From Sulfurimicrobium sp964552675 (GTDB lineage: Bacteria > Pseudomonadota > Gammaproteobacteria > Burkholderiales > Sulfuricellaceae): a stretch of 64,000 nucleotides of DNA. Below are positions 1 through 9,284 of this stretch, in pieces. Under the pieces are notes generated by a model. That model did no database searches, was not told where the DNA came from, and worked only from the letters and a program-made list of their open reading frames with translations. Within the stretch, counting starts at the first letter, position 1. Each line of letters starts with the position of its first letter. Location of the stretch: NCBI GenBank assembly GCA_964552675.1, contig CAZKHJ010000011.1:21980-85979 (forward strand). Direction: 5' to 3'. The position numbers and the translations under genes are program-made.

Positions 1-1045
1 CGATAATGGCCAAGCCGGATGTTTCCACCGTCTGAACCACACGTGAGGTGGCATCCATGCTATGCCCCATCCGCACATTCCCATTATGAACTTCCGCAAG
101 GGTTTGCCCGGCCGCATCCGCTGTTCCTCCCGCGTGCTCGGCTACTTCACGGATAGAAGCGCTCATCTCCTCCATGGCAGTGGAAACCTGCATGATTCGA
201 TCAGATTGCGCCTGTGAGCGTGTGATGACGTGCGACATTTCCTCTTTCAGACGATCGGTGTGTGTAGCCAGAATGGAGGATGACAGTGCAACCTCGTCCA
301 AGATAACCTTGAGATGAACCTGCATGCAGGCGAGCGAATTCAAAACCCTGCCCACTTCATCCCGGCTGCCGATGTCGATTTTATTGTTGAGGTTGCCCTC
401 AGCGATTTTGTCGAATATGCCAATGATTTTCTGCAGGCTGCGGTCGATGGCGCCAGAAAGGGAAAAGCCAAGTCCGGCAGAAAACAGGATACCTGCGGCG
501 GTCAAGGCAAAGCCGATCTCGTGCATGCCAAGATAGCCAAGGATATTGCTGCCAATCAGCATGAGATTGAACACAACAATCAGTGTGATCAGAGATGCTT
601 TGAGGGTCAGTCCGCGCGTCTTGGGGAGGATAAGCGGCTTGCCGGCGTTGATTTGCTTGTATAGGGCGTCGGCGGAAGAAATCTGCTCACGGGTGGGAGG
701 GGTCCGCACCGACATGAATTCCACGATGCGGCCGCTTTTCTTTACCGGAACGACAAAAGCTTCGACCCAGTAATAGTCGCCATTCTTGCAACGATTCTTG
801 ACGATACCGCGCCACGGTTGGCCGGTCTTGATCGTATCCCACAGCCAGGAGAATGCCGCTGGCGGCATGTCCGGATGGCGTACGATGTTGTGATTCTTGC
901 CGATCAGCTCCTCCCGGCTGAATCCGCTCAGTTCCACAAAAGCGTCGTTGGCATAGGTAATGGCGCCCTTTAGGTCAGTTTTCGACACGATGGTGCCGCT
1001 GGTGAAGGGTTTTTCAACCCCGGTGACAGGCAGGTTAGTTTTCAT
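1..1045 (-). CDS. PAS-containing methyl-accepting chemotaxis protein (Aer-like), C-terminus cut by window edge
   Basis: Read on the minus strand from the ATG at 1045, the frame stays open to the window edge (348 codons). Residues about 15-120 form a PAS domain like that of Aer-type energy/redox receptors. A hydrophobic double segment at about 155-200, a HAMP-like linker and the start of the coiled-coil MCP signalling domain follow. The PAS domain lies at the N-terminus with no periplasmic sensor region, so the signal is probably internal (redox or a bound cofactor) and is passed to CheA/CheW. The protein is incomplete here; the conserved signalling hairpin tip lies outside the window. It is the last gene of a minus-strand signalling cluster but has its own 67-bp upstream gap. 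Confidence 0.85.
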   Translation of the reverse strand, partial: MKTNLPVTGVEKPFTSGTIVSKTDLKGAITYANDAFVELSGFSREELIGKNHNIVRHPDMPPAAFSWLWDTIKTGQPWRGIVKNRCKNGDYYWVEAFVVPVKKSGRIVEFMSVRTPPTREQISSADALYKQINAGKPLILPKTRGLTLKASLITLIVVFNLMLIGSNILGYLGMHEIGFALTAAGILFSAGLGFSLSGAIDRSLQKIIGIFDKIAEGNLNNKIDIGSRDEVGRVLNSLACMQVHLKVILDEVALSSSILATHTDRLKEEMSHVITRSQAQSDRIMQVSTAMEEMSASIREVAEHAGGTADAAGQTLAEVHNGNVRMGHSMDATSRVVQTVETSGLAII

Positions 1046-1080
1046 TTTAATATTTTCCCTCAGCAGGGCCCGGTTGAAAT

Positions 1081-1105
1081 CATATAAATTACAATTGGTT
1101 ATATG
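1081..1105. promoter_or_regulatory. Short AT-rich inverted repeat upstream of the chemoreceptor gene
   Basis: Arms CATATAA (1081-1087) and TTATATG (1099-1105) flank an 11-bp spacer between the hybrid kinase stop codon and the chemoreceptor start. It could be an operator for the chemoreceptor or the remains of a weak terminator. There is no U-run, so terminator function is doubtful. Confidence 0.3.
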
Positions 1106-1112
1106 AATCTGT

Positions 1113-4100
1113 CTATTCTGAAATGTGGTTTGTTTTATCCTGTAATGGATAATGGGCAGCCAGTTCATCCAGCAGCTTTTGCATGGCCGCGCTTAATTCC
1201 TCAGTCAGATCAAACGCGTCAGCTTCTCCCTTGCGCGCGGCAGCTTCTGCTGCTGTGGCCAGTTTCTGCATGTTGCTGGCCATGAGACTGCCTCCTAGCC
1301 CTTTCAGGTTATGCGCGATGAAGGCAATCGCTGGCAGGTCTTTTTGTGCTGCCATGGAGCGAAGCCGGGCAGGCGTTTGGGCATGGCTATCAATCATGGT
1401 CCTTGCCAGTTTTTCAATGAAAATGGGGCGTTCCTGGTAGCGGGCATGCAGGGCAGTCCAGTCAATTTGGCTGTTCTCCTGTACATGATTGACTTCCTCA
1501 GGCACTTTGCCGTCTGCTTGAGTTTTCTGGATGGCAGGCTGATGAGGTGCTGCAGGCTGGGCATGATGCAGAATTGCATTCACCAGGAGATTGATGTTGA
1601 TGGGCTTGGTGACATGCTCCACCATGCCGGCGGCCAGGCATTTTTCGCGTTCCTCGCTCAGGGCGTGGGCCGTGAGGCCGATGACCGGCAGAGCAGGCGC
1701 CATCTCGCGGATGCGCCGGGTGGCTGCAAAGCCATCCATTACCGGCATCTGGATATCCATCAGCACGATATCAAAAGCGCTCGCCCCAGCTTCTTCAAGC
1801 CGTTCAATTGCCTGTTTGCCATTAGTTGCAAACACCACATGCGCCCCTTCATGAACCAGCAGATCTTCCAGTATCAGGCGATTGATCTCCACGTCGTCTG
1901 CCGCCAGCACCGAAAATCCAGTCAGGCGGGGAGCGGCTGAGGCTGAAGGTGTTCCGGCGGGATGTTCCGGGGCGTTGGAGGCGGCCATGTGAAGCTGTAG
2001 CGTAAAGCTGCTGCCTGCACCTGGACTGCTTTCTACATGAATATCCCCGCCCATCAGATTTGCCAGGTTCCGGCTGATTGCAAGACCTAGCCCTGAGCCG
2101 CCGTATTCGCGGGTAGTGGAAGCGTCAGCCTGTTCAAAGGCTTTGAATAGACGGCCCATTTGTTCTTCATTCATGCCGATGCCACTATCGGTGACGCGGA
2201 AGAAAATTTTGTCGCCCTCACATGCCACGCACAGAAAAATTTCACCGCCATGCGTAAATTTGATGGAATTGCTTAACAAGTTGGTCAGGATTTGGGACAG
2301 GCGCAGGGCGTCGCCAGCAACCCAGGGGGGGAGATCGGGTGCCAGTCTGGGCACGAGTAGCAAACCCTTGGCTTCCGCACGATTCGCCACAAGGCTGATT
2401 ACACTATCCAGGACGGAAGCCAGGGCAAAAGGGTGTGTTTCGACCTTGAGTCGGCCTGCATCGAGCCTGGAGATGTCGAGAATGTCGTTGATCAGGGCCA
2501 ACAGGTGTTCGCCTGCATCAGTGATTCGCCGGAAAGTTTCCCCCGATTTTCGGCCCGCACTGTCACGCAAGCCGATTTGCGCCAGCCCCAGCACGGCATT
2601 GAGCGGGGTACGGATTTCATGGCTCATGTTGGCGAGAAAATCGCTCTTGGTACGTGCGGCGGTTTCTGCTGCTTCCTTGGCCTTTAGTAGTTGCTGCTCT
2701 GCTACCTTGCGCTGCGTAATATCGTGTAGCACCCCGATATAAGTGCTACCCGAATCGTCCGGAACTTCGTTCACTACCAGTTCAAGGGGGAAGATGAAAC
2801 CATCTTTGCGTTTGCCACTAACTTCCACGCGCTTCCCGATGATTTTGGAAGAACGTGAGGCTTGATAGCGCTGGAGATAGTCATCGTGTTCCGAATGGTA
2901 AGGCTCAGGCATCAGAATTTTTACGTTCTGGCCAATCAATTCATGCTCTTCATAAGCAAACAACTCAAGCACCGCATCATTGATTGCCAGAATCGTCCCC
3001 TGGCTGTTGATTTGAACAACGCCATCAGCCATGGTTTTGAGGATGGAGCGGGTGCGAGCCTCGTTGTGGGCCAGTTCCGCAGTACGTTCTGCCACAAGGG
3101 TTTCCAGATTTTCGCGATACGTATTTAATTCGGCCTCGTTCGCCTTGTGTTCGGTGATGTCTTCCTTGATGGCCAGGTAGTTGGTAATTTGCCCATCTGG
3201 CTGACGGATCGGTGCTATTTGCGCTTTCTCGACATACTCCGTTCCATCCTTTTTTTTATTGGTGAATTCCCCGCGCCAGATCAAGCCCCGGTTCAGGCTA
3301 TCCCACAGCCCCTGATAGACCTCAGGCGGAGTTTTGCCTGATTGAAGCACACGCGGGTTCTTTCCGATCGCCTCTTCTCTGCTGTAGCCGGTTTTTCTGA
3401 TGAAAGTCTGGTTGACATACTCGATTTTCCCGTCAAGGTTGGTAATTACGATGCTTTCGGGGCTTTGTTCGACAGCCAGGGAAAATTTACGTAATTCCGA
3501 GCGTTCCTGGTCAAGTTCTGCATAAGGCGCCCTGACATAAGTTTCGAAGATGGCACGGTAGATCATCAAATAGGCAATGGCCTTGTAGACATGCCCCAAT
3601 AAGTTGAAGAGATCCGTAACATCCGCATAAAGCGTAAAAAACATCTCCGCCAGCCCCAGCACCCATGCAGCGGCTGAGAGCCAGCGCAAACTGGGATCAC
3701 AAGTTTCACGGCTCTGACGGAAAAGCAGTATGGCCGCTGTGGCATACAGCAGCCCAAGCAAATACTCAGAACCAATCTTGAATGCGGTCAGGCCCTGCCC
3801 TGGGATAAAGGTGCGTGGTAACCAGGCCGCGTGCCCGATGACCAGCCACCAGACCACTCCGGCAAACGCCAGAAAACCCAGCAGGGCGATATGGCGAGCC
3901 ATGGCTGGCCAGCTTCGAACCTGGGTAAGGGCGATATACAACATTATTCCAGCTGTTGCATAACGTCCTGCGAGCCAGAAATTGATGGCTTTTTCCGCTC
4001 CGCTGGGGGTGATCAGGGCTGGCATGCCGCTATAAGAAAGGGCGTGCGCGAGATCAATCAGACAAACAGCAAGAAACCCCGCGCCGAGCACGAAAAGATG

Positions 4101-4328
4101 GCTGTTGTTACGTGTGTTACGCAAGCTCCAGGCAAGCAGGAACAGCATTGCCGATATGGTCATGGAGGCGAATTCAAGAACTGTATGGAGGGGCAGGTAA
4201 TCAGAGGGCGCTGAAAAGAACTTCCAGGCCGGCAACATGCTGCCAAATATCAGCAGCAAGGTGAGCATCAGTACCCATATTGCGGGCACGTACTGAGTGG
4301 AGATGGTTTTTACAGGTGCTATTGTCAT
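1113..4328 (-). CDS. MASE3-type membrane hybrid histidine kinase with receiver and HPt domains
   Basis: This 1071-aa multi-step phosphorelay kinase has a multi-helix membrane sensor region at about 15-265, resembling MASE3. It continues with PAS at about 285-395, a short coiled coil, PAS at about 425-545, HisKA with phospho-acceptor His570 in NMSHEIRTP, and HATPase at about 670-790. A receiver with Asp858 (LMDIQMPVMDG) and an HPt domain with His1006 (AHNLKGLGGS) complete it. All relay residues from His to Asp to His are present, so the phosphoryl group can be handed to a separate response regulator. It starts 1 nt after the stop of the upstream hybrid kinase, implying translational coupling. 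The lone receiver and the HTH-receiver protein upstream are obvious candidate partners (inference). Confidence 0.9.
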   Translation of the reverse strand: MTIAPVKTISTQYVPAIWVLMLTLLLIFGSMLPAWKFFSAPSDYLPLHTVLEFASMTISAMLFLLAWSLRNTRNNSHLFVLGAGFLAVCLIDLAHALSYSGMPALITPSGAEKAINFWLAGRYATAGIMLYIALTQVRSWPAMARHIALLGFLAFAGVVWWLVIGHAAWLPRTFIPGQGLTAFKIGSEYLLGLLYATAAILLFRQSRETCDPSLRWLSAAAWVLGLAEMFFTLYADVTDLFNLLGHVYKAIAYLMIYRAIFETYVRAPYAELDQERSELRKFSLAVEQSPESIVITNLDGKIEYVNQTFIRKTGYSREEAIGKNPRVLQSGKTPPEVYQGLWDSLNRGLIWRGEFTNKKKDGTEYVEKAQIAPIRQPDGQITNYLAIKEDITEHKANEAELNTYRENLETLVAERTAELAHNEARTRSILKTMADGVVQINSQGTILAINDAVLELFAYEEHELIGQNVKILMPEPYHSEHDDYLQRYQASRSSKIIGKRVEVSGKRKDGFIFPLELVVNEVPDDSGSTYIGVLHDITQRKVAEQQLLKAKEAAETAARTKSDFLANMSHEIRTPLNAVLGLAQIGLRDSAGRKSGETFRRITDAGEHLLALINDILDISRLDAGRLKVETHPFALASVLDSVISLVANRAEAKGLLLVPRLAPDLPPWVAGDALRLSQILTNLLSNSIKFTHGGEIFLCVACEGDKIFFRVTDSGIGMNEEQMGRLFKAFEQADASTTREYGGSGLGLAISRNLANLMGGDIHVESSPGAGSSFTLQLHMAASNAPEHPAGTPSASAAPRLTGFSVLAADDVEINRLILEDLLVHEGAHVVFATNGKQAIERLEEAGASAFDIVLMDIQMPVMDGFAATRRIREMAPALPVIGLTAHALSEEREKCLAAGMVEHVTKPININLLVNAILHHAQPAAPHQPAIQKTQADGKVPEEVNHVQENSQIDWTALHARYQERPIFIEKLARTMIDSHAQTPARLRSMAAQKDLPAIAFIAHNLKGLGGSLMASNMQKLATAAEAAARKGEADAFDLTEELSAAMQKLLDELAAHYPLQDKTNHISE

Positions 4329-4329
4329 T

Positions 4330-6999
4330 TCAGGAGACGATCCTCAGCTTCCGAATCTGTTGAATCAATAAACGGGTATCTAACGGCTTGTACATGAATG
4401 CCGCTATTCCATTGCTTGCCGCTGTTTCCGGGGTGGCGAGTTCGCTGTATCCAGTGCACAGGATGACCGGCAAATCCGGGCGCAACTCAAGCAGTTTCCC
4501 GGCCAGGTGCATTCCAGAAAGCACGGGCATGCTTTCGTCGGTAATCACAATGTCAATGCGGGCCGGATCGGCTGAAAATGCAGCCAATGCCGCTTCAGGC
4601 TGATTGAAGGAAACCACCGAAGCACCCATGAGGGTCAATAATTCGTGCATCATGGCCGTGATTGCCTGCTCGTCATCCACCACCATGATGCGCAGGCCGG
4701 AAAGTGGCGTATCGCTGTCATCACCTTTTCCCCCACTTTCCGCCAGAAGGGGATGGGCGTGGCCTGCGGCTGGCAGCAGCACGCTGAATCTTGTGCCCAG
4801 GCCTGGAATCGAGTCCACCAGAATGTGCCCACACGCTGCGTGTACAATCCCATGCACGACCGCAAGACCCATGCCGGTGCCTTTGCCCACTTCCTTGGTG
4901 GTAAAGAACGGGTTGAATATCTTGTGCATCAAATCAAGGGTAATCCCGCCGCCGCTATCGGCAACGGCAAGCTCGACAAAATTGCCGGAAAAACGCTGGT
5001 TGCAAGACGCGCAAATACAGTCGCCAATTTGCCTCATGTTCAGAAAAAAGTTGATGCTGCCATATTGTTCGATAGCATCACGCGCGTTGATCCCCAGATT
5101 AAGCAAGACCTGATGCAGCTGAACCGGCTGGATGGTGGCTTGCAAGTCATCTCCGGAACAAGTCAAACCGACTTCCATCGTGCTGGGAAGGGATGCGCGC
5201 AGCAAGGTTGTAACTTCCTTCACGATCGGTGCCAGCAGAATGGTGGGGGTTTCGCCCTCCTGAGTTTCATGTGATTGCCGGCCAAAAAGCATCATCTGCG
5301 CAATCAATTCCTTCGCGCGATTGCTGGCCGCAAGCACTTCATCCAGATAGCGTATTGCTTGCGCAGAAGCGGTTTCCTTTTGCAAAACATGCTGGGTCAG
5401 TTCGGCATACCCCCTGATGGCGCCCAGGATGTTGTTGAAATCGTGCGCTATCCCGCTGGTCAAATGGCCGATGGCTTCCAGCTTGGAGGAATGCGCCAAC
5501 TGGGCGTTGATCTGGCGCTCCCGTTCTTCGCTGGCCTTGCGCTGGGTAATGTCCTCGATCACGGAAATGTGGTAGCCGGGTTTTTCCCCCTCGTGCCACA
5601 ATGGCACAAGGGATTGGTGCACATGGGTGACTGTTCCATCCGGTTTGAGAAGGCGCTTTTCCATGGAAAAACCCTGGAGCTGGCCCGCCTTGAGCTTTGC
5701 CCGGTAATCGAGGTCGGCCAGCAAATCTTCCGGATGGGTAAAGTCCCTGAAACTTCTGTTCATAACCTGCTTGCAGGATAGTCCCACAATATCGCAGTAA
5801 TTCTGGTTGACGCTGATGTATCTTTCGCTATTGCTGTCAACCAGTGCGATTCCTAGCGGCGCATGCTGAAAAATCATGCGGAAACGGTATTCGCTTTCGC
5901 GTAATGCTGTTTCTGCGCGCTTGAGTTCGGTGACATCATCGTGAATGATAATAGCCTCGCTGACAGCCCCGGTTTTGTCCAGAATCGGATAGGCGAAGGA
6001 ACGTATGATGCGGTCGTTGGCGGGGCCACGCAGTACTTCGTTTTCAGCCGGGTTGTAGTTGAAGGGGGGTATCTCCGTGGCTTTGCCCGAAAGCACGCGC
6101 TGGATCTGGGAAACAACCTCGTTTTCCTGTAGTTGCCGATCCTGCATAAGATCGTAATTCTGTATTGCTTTTGGTGATATTCCCCACAGGTTTTCAAAAG
6201 CCGGGTTGGTCTGGCTGACTTTCCCCGCTGGGGAAATCAGCATCATGCTGAGCGGCGACTGCTGGAAAATCGATTTGAAGCGATTTTCCGAGGCAAGGAT
6301 GCGGTTGCGCGAATCTCGGTTCAGCGCTGCGCTCATGACGACGACCAGCGCAAAATAGCCGTATGCGCCTAACGGGACGAAGTCGATCACCTGGTTCCGG
6401 ACCAGAATTCCGTGTATGGTCGTGATCATCCAGATCATGGTGCCCACGGCCAGGCCGAGAAACGGTCCGTTGCGGTTCCTGCGGTGGGCCTGGATGAAGG
6501 AGATCAAGGCAAACAGCAGGACGCAGACATAATACAGGGATGCCGCGAGAAGCCAGCCGCCCTTGCGGCCATAAGGCATGACGATGGTTTCGCCAAACGG
6601 CAGGAGAACCTGTTTCAGGCCAAGAATTTCATCGAACTGGATGCTGTGGGGAGACCTGAGATTGAGGCTGACGAACACGACAGCCAGGAGCAGCAAAGCC
6701 TTGCCCCATTGGCGGCCGCGCTGGCTGGCCGATTCCATGGCCAGCAAGGTAAGGAAGATGGCGAACCCGCCAACGAAGAACAGTTGCCATTTCAAGGCGG
6801 TGGCCATTTGCGCCACATTGGCCGATTCCCAGCTTGACGCAAGGGTGATTTCGAACAGCCCGGCAAAAAAGCTCAATGCGGAAAACAGCAAATGCCTTCT
6901 GTCCAATGGCCTGAAACCGGCAAAAAAATGGTGCATGCTCGAATAGAGGCAGGCGCCGCCCAACGCATACATACTGTGAACCCAATAGCTGTGCATCAT
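4330..6999 (-). CDS. Membrane hybrid histidine kinase (NtrB-like kinase core plus C-terminal receiver)
   Basis: About 889 aa if started at 6999, where ATGATG overlaps the TGA of the upstream HTH-receiver gene; an in-frame start at 7044 is less likely. Residues 1-230 hold about seven hydrophobic helices and resemble a 7TM-type sensor. PAS domains lie at about 235-360 and 370-490. The HisKA region has His519 in SGIAHDFNN, the NtrB-type H-box; a HATPase domain and a C-terminal receiver with Asp821 (VITDESMPVLSG) follow. An unusual Cys cluster (CICASC, about 661-666) sits inside the ATPase domain just before the DSGGGI box and could bind a metal or sense redox (inference). Translational coupling on both sides argues that the two kinases are made together. 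Confidence 0.88.
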   Translation of the reverse strand: MMHSYWVHSMYALGGACLYSSMHHFFAGFRPLDRRHLLFSALSFFAGLFEITLASSWESANVAQMATALKWQLFFVGGFAIFLTLLAMESASQRGRQWGKALLLLAVVFVSLNLRSPHSIQFDEILGLKQVLLPFGETIVMPYGRKGGWLLAASLYYVCVLLFALISFIQAHRRNRNGPFLGLAVGTMIWMITTIHGILVRNQVIDFVPLGAYGYFALVVVMSAALNRDSRNRILASENRFKSIFQQSPLSMMLISPAGKVSQTNPAFENLWGISPKAIQNYDLMQDRQLQENEVVSQIQRVLSGKATEIPPFNYNPAENEVLRGPANDRIIRSFAYPILDKTGAVSEAIIIHDDVTELKRAETALRESEYRFRMIFQHAPLGIALVDSNSERYISVNQNYCDIVGLSCKQVMNRSFRDFTHPEDLLADLDYRAKLKAGQLQGFSMEKRLLKPDGTVTHVHQSLVPLWHEGEKPGYHISVIEDITQRKASEERERQINAQLAHSSKLEAIGHLTSGIAHDFNNILGAIRGYAELTQHVLQKETASAQAIRYLDEVLAASNRAKELIAQMMLFGRQSHETQEGETPTILLAPIVKEVTTLLRASLPSTMEVGLTCSGDDLQATIQPVQLHQVLLNLGINARDAIEQYGSINFFLNMRQIGDCICASCNQRFSGNFVELAVADSGGGITLDLMHKIFNPFFTTKEVGKGTGMGLAVVHGIVHAACGHILVDSIPGLGTRFSVLLPAAGHAHPLLAESGGKGDDSDTPLSGLRIMVVDDEQAITAMMHELLTLMGASVVSFNQPEAALAAFSADPARIDIVITDESMPVLSGMHLAGKLLELRPDLPVILCTGYSELATPETAASNGIAAFMYKPLDTRLLIQQIRKLRIVS

Positions 7000-7601
7000 T
7001 TTCCTGGCCTGGTTTGTGGGTCGGCCAGTAATTGCGGGCAGCATTGCGCGAGAATCTCCATCAGGGTCGCGATGGGCAGCGGTTTCAATAACACCTTGTC
7101 CGCCCCAGCGGTCAGCAGATCATGCTCAATCGCCTGCCCGGAATAACCGGTAACCGCGAAAATCCGGGTGCCCGTAAAACGTGAGTCTGACCGTATCTGG
7201 CGGCATATGGCGGCGCCATCGAGGCCGGGCATGACATAATCAAGAAAGATGAGGTCGGGACGGAAATCCACCATGACCATGCCGGCCTGAAAGCCATCGG
7301 CCGCCAGCATGATTTCAGCTTCTGGCGCCAATGCTGAAAGTGCATCGGCGAGGTAGGAACGGAACTGGGTGTCGTCATCTACCAGCAGAATTCTGTGTGC
7401 ATGGCTCGAAGCCGTTTGGACCGGGTGATCCAGCAAAAGGCGTTCCACGTCTTCCCATAGATAGCGCCGGTGGCCGCCAGGCGTGATTTGGGGGTTTAGC
7501 CAGCCCTTTGATGCCCAGGAGCGTACCGTGACCGGCGATACGCCGAGGCGGCTGGCCACTTCAGCAGGGGAGAACAGTTTTTTGGATTCTTTCGTGCTCA
7601 T
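6996..7601 (-). CDS. MerR/BldC-type HTH fused to a receiver domain
   Basis: This is a 201-aa response regulator with inverted order. Residues 10-57 form a MerR-like winged helix (FSPAEVASRLGVSPVTVRSW, then GGHRRY), and residues about 68-185 form a CheY-like receiver with Asp121 in FLDYVMPGLDG and a Lys in the LKP motif. Most regulators carry the receiver first and the DNA-binding domain last. The gene overlaps the downstream kinase by 4 nt (ATGA), so the two are probably a cognate pair. Its targets are unknown; the palindrome at 9137-9165 in front of the cluster is one candidate site. Confidence 0.85.
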   Translation of the reverse strand: MSTKESKKLFSPAEVASRLGVSPVTVRSWASKGWLNPQITPGGHRRYLWEDVERLLLDHPVQTASSHAHRILLVDDDTQFRSYLADALSALAPEAEIMLAADGFQAGMVMVDFRPDLIFLDYVMPGLDGAAICRQIRSDSRFTGTRIFAVTGYSGQAIEHDLLTAGADKVLLKPLPIATLMEILAQCCPQLLADPQTRPGK

Positions 7602-7643
7602 GTTTCTGCTCCAGTTATCCTGGGGACGCGCTGCTGCCCCCCT

Positions 7644-8024
7644 TTATGAAACATCCGGCCTGGCTATCACGTCGGCCAGATCATTCAGCCCAATCGGCTT
7701 CCGCAGTGCCGCAATGGCATTCAATCCATAGCGTCTGGCAAGGATATGGGCACTCTTCAGCAGGAAGGATTGATGGCCTGACATCAAAATGACACGGCCA
7801 CGATATTGACGTTGGGCCAGCTGCCTCAGGAATTCAATGCCGTCCATGTAAGGCATGCTGAGATCGCAAAACAGCATGTCCGGCTTGGTGATGGCATGGT
7901 CCAGCAGAACCACTCCCTCTTCGCCATTGTTCGCGCTGAGCAGGTCTGACACGCCTAATGCCCGCAGCATGTCGCTGAGGCACGCCACGGTGTATTGATC
8001 ATCGTCAAGCAGAAGCGCCTGCAT
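7644..8024 (-). CDS. Single-domain receiver (CheY-like response regulator)
   Basis: This 126-aa protein is only a receiver domain: acidic pocket DDD at 7-9, Asp54 in CDLSMPYMDG and Lys in the RKP motif. There is no output domain, so it probably shuttles phosphate between the neighbouring kinases and the HPt domain, or acts by binding a partner. It lies between the HD-GYP regulator (33 nt away) and the HTH-receiver gene (42 nt away) on the same strand. The receiver is longer than usual between beta-4 and the conserved Lys (a QSFLLKSAHILARRYG insert), typical of a diverged stand-alone receiver. Confidence 0.85.
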   Translation of the reverse strand: MQALLLDDDQYTVACLSDMLRALGVSDLLSANNGEEGVVLLDHAITKPDMLFCDLSMPYMDGIEFLRQLAQRQYRGRVILMSGHQSFLLKSAHILARRYGLNAIAALRKPIGLNDLADVIARPDVS

Positions 8025-8057
8025 TCATTTCTCCAGAAAACATGCCAGGGCGGAATT

Positions 8058-9110
8058 TCATCTGCCCCATTTCAGTGCGCCGGTTGCTTCGATCGAGTCA
8101 AAAATCAGTTCGTCTTCGGTTGGGTCAATATGCTCTGGCAGCCGGAGCAATTCGGGTTCGGTGCGCAAAAGCCGGATAAATTCATCCATCAGTGCCGGGT
8201 CACGCCAGCCGCGCGCTGTTTCGAGCTCCAGTTCCGCAATAATCTGCTCATGATGCATTGCCTTTTTATAGGGGCGTTCGGAAGCAAGCGCGTCATAAAT
8301 ATCGAGAATCTGGAATACCCGCGCCAGAAAGGGGATGTCTTCCCCGGAAAGTTTGTATGGGTATCCGCTCCCGTCCCAGCGTTCATGATGATGCAGGATA
8401 ATCGGCACGACATTCTTCATCGAAGCGAGCCCCTGGCAAAGGTGGGCGCCGATATTGGTGTGCTCGCGCATGACAGACCATTCCTCGTCGAGGAGCGGGC
8501 CGGTTTTGAGCAAAATACTGTCAGGTATGCCAAGCTTGCCAATGTCATGAAGTATTCCGCCACGGCGCAATGCTTCCAGTTGCGCTTCACTCAAGCCAAG
8601 ACGCCGGCCAAACATCGTAGCCATGTGGGAAAGCCGCGTGCAATGGTTGCCCGTGGTTTCATCCTTGGCTTCGACCATGCGCGCCAGCGCGAACAATAGC
8701 GCTTCCGCGCTATCCAGCTGGTCTGTCAGGCGTTTGCTGTGGGCGGCTGACCTGATACGGGCGCAAAGCTCCAGCGGGCTGTAGGGTTTATGGATAAAAT
8801 CTGTAGCGCCTGCGGCAAAGCTTTTGGCGAGTTCGTGGCTGTCATTCGTCCCGGTCACCATGATGATGGGCACTAGCGGGCGGGATAAATCATTGCGGAT
8901 TCGCTCGCATACCTCATCTCCGTCCATGTATGGCATGCGCTTGTCTGTCAGGATGACATCAAACTCCTGTCGCGCCACTTTTTTTAGCGCCTCCATGCCG
9001 TTCTGCGCTTCCTCTATGGTAAAACTCATCCCTGAGTTTTCCAGAACATCACGTAACAGCAGGCGCTGTAATGGTTCATCCTCAATAATCAGGATTTTAT
9101 AAGCTTCCAT
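8058..9110 (-). CDS. Response regulator with HD-GYP phosphodiesterase output (c-di-GMP hydrolysis)
   Basis: About 350 aa: an N-terminal receiver with Asp56 (LTDKRMPYMDG) and a C-terminal HD-GYP domain with HDIGK and HHERWDGSGYP. The HD-GYP family hydrolyses c-di-GMP to pGpG or GMP, so this protein should lower c-di-GMP when its receiver is phosphorylated. I chose the ATG at 9110 (MEAYKILIIEDE); the frame extends to an ATG at 9134, but that lies only 3 bp from a perfect palindrome that looks like an operator. It is the first gene of the minus-strand signalling cluster, so the cluster's promoter should lie in 9111-9284. Confidence 0.9.
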   Translation of the reverse strand: MEAYKILIIEDEPLQRLLLRDVLENSGMSFTIEEAQNGMEALKKVARQEFDVILTDKRMPYMDGDEVCERIRNDLSRPLVPIIMVTGTNDSHELAKSFAAGATDFIHKPYSPLELCARIRSAAHSKRLTDQLDSAEALLFALARMVEAKDETTGNHCTRLSHMATMFGRRLGLSEAQLEALRRGGILHDIGKLGIPDSILLKTGPLLDEEWSVMREHTNIGAHLCQGLASMKNVVPIILHHHERWDGSGYPYKLSGEDIPFLARVFQILDIYDALASERPYKKAMHHEQIIAELELETARGWRDPALMDEFIRLLRTEPELLRLPEHIDPTEDELIFDSIEATGALKWGR

Positions 9111-9136
9111 GATGTTCTCATTAAATGGCGCCATAT

Positions 9137-9165
9137 CGATATTAACGATAATGTCGTTAATATCG
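9137..9165. promoter_or_regulatory. Perfect 12-bp inverted repeat, candidate operator of the signalling cluster
   Basis: The arms CGATATTAACGA (9137-9148) and TCGTTAATATCG (9154-9165) match perfectly around the 5-nt spacer TAATG. It sits between the divergent HD-GYP gene and relA, directly upstream of the former. AT-rich perfect dyads of this size in divergent promoter regions are usually repressor or regulator sites. The cognate protein is unknown; the MerR-like HTH-receiver of the same cluster is a candidate. Confidence 0.5.
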
Positions 9166-9284
9166 CTTTGTCAAATCTTATTGCATTTGACATTATTTCG
9201 CCCTTGAACCCAACCCAATAATGCGAAGACCGCCTATACGGCGCGCAGTTTTTTTCCGAATCATAACCGGGCTATCATGGAGAT

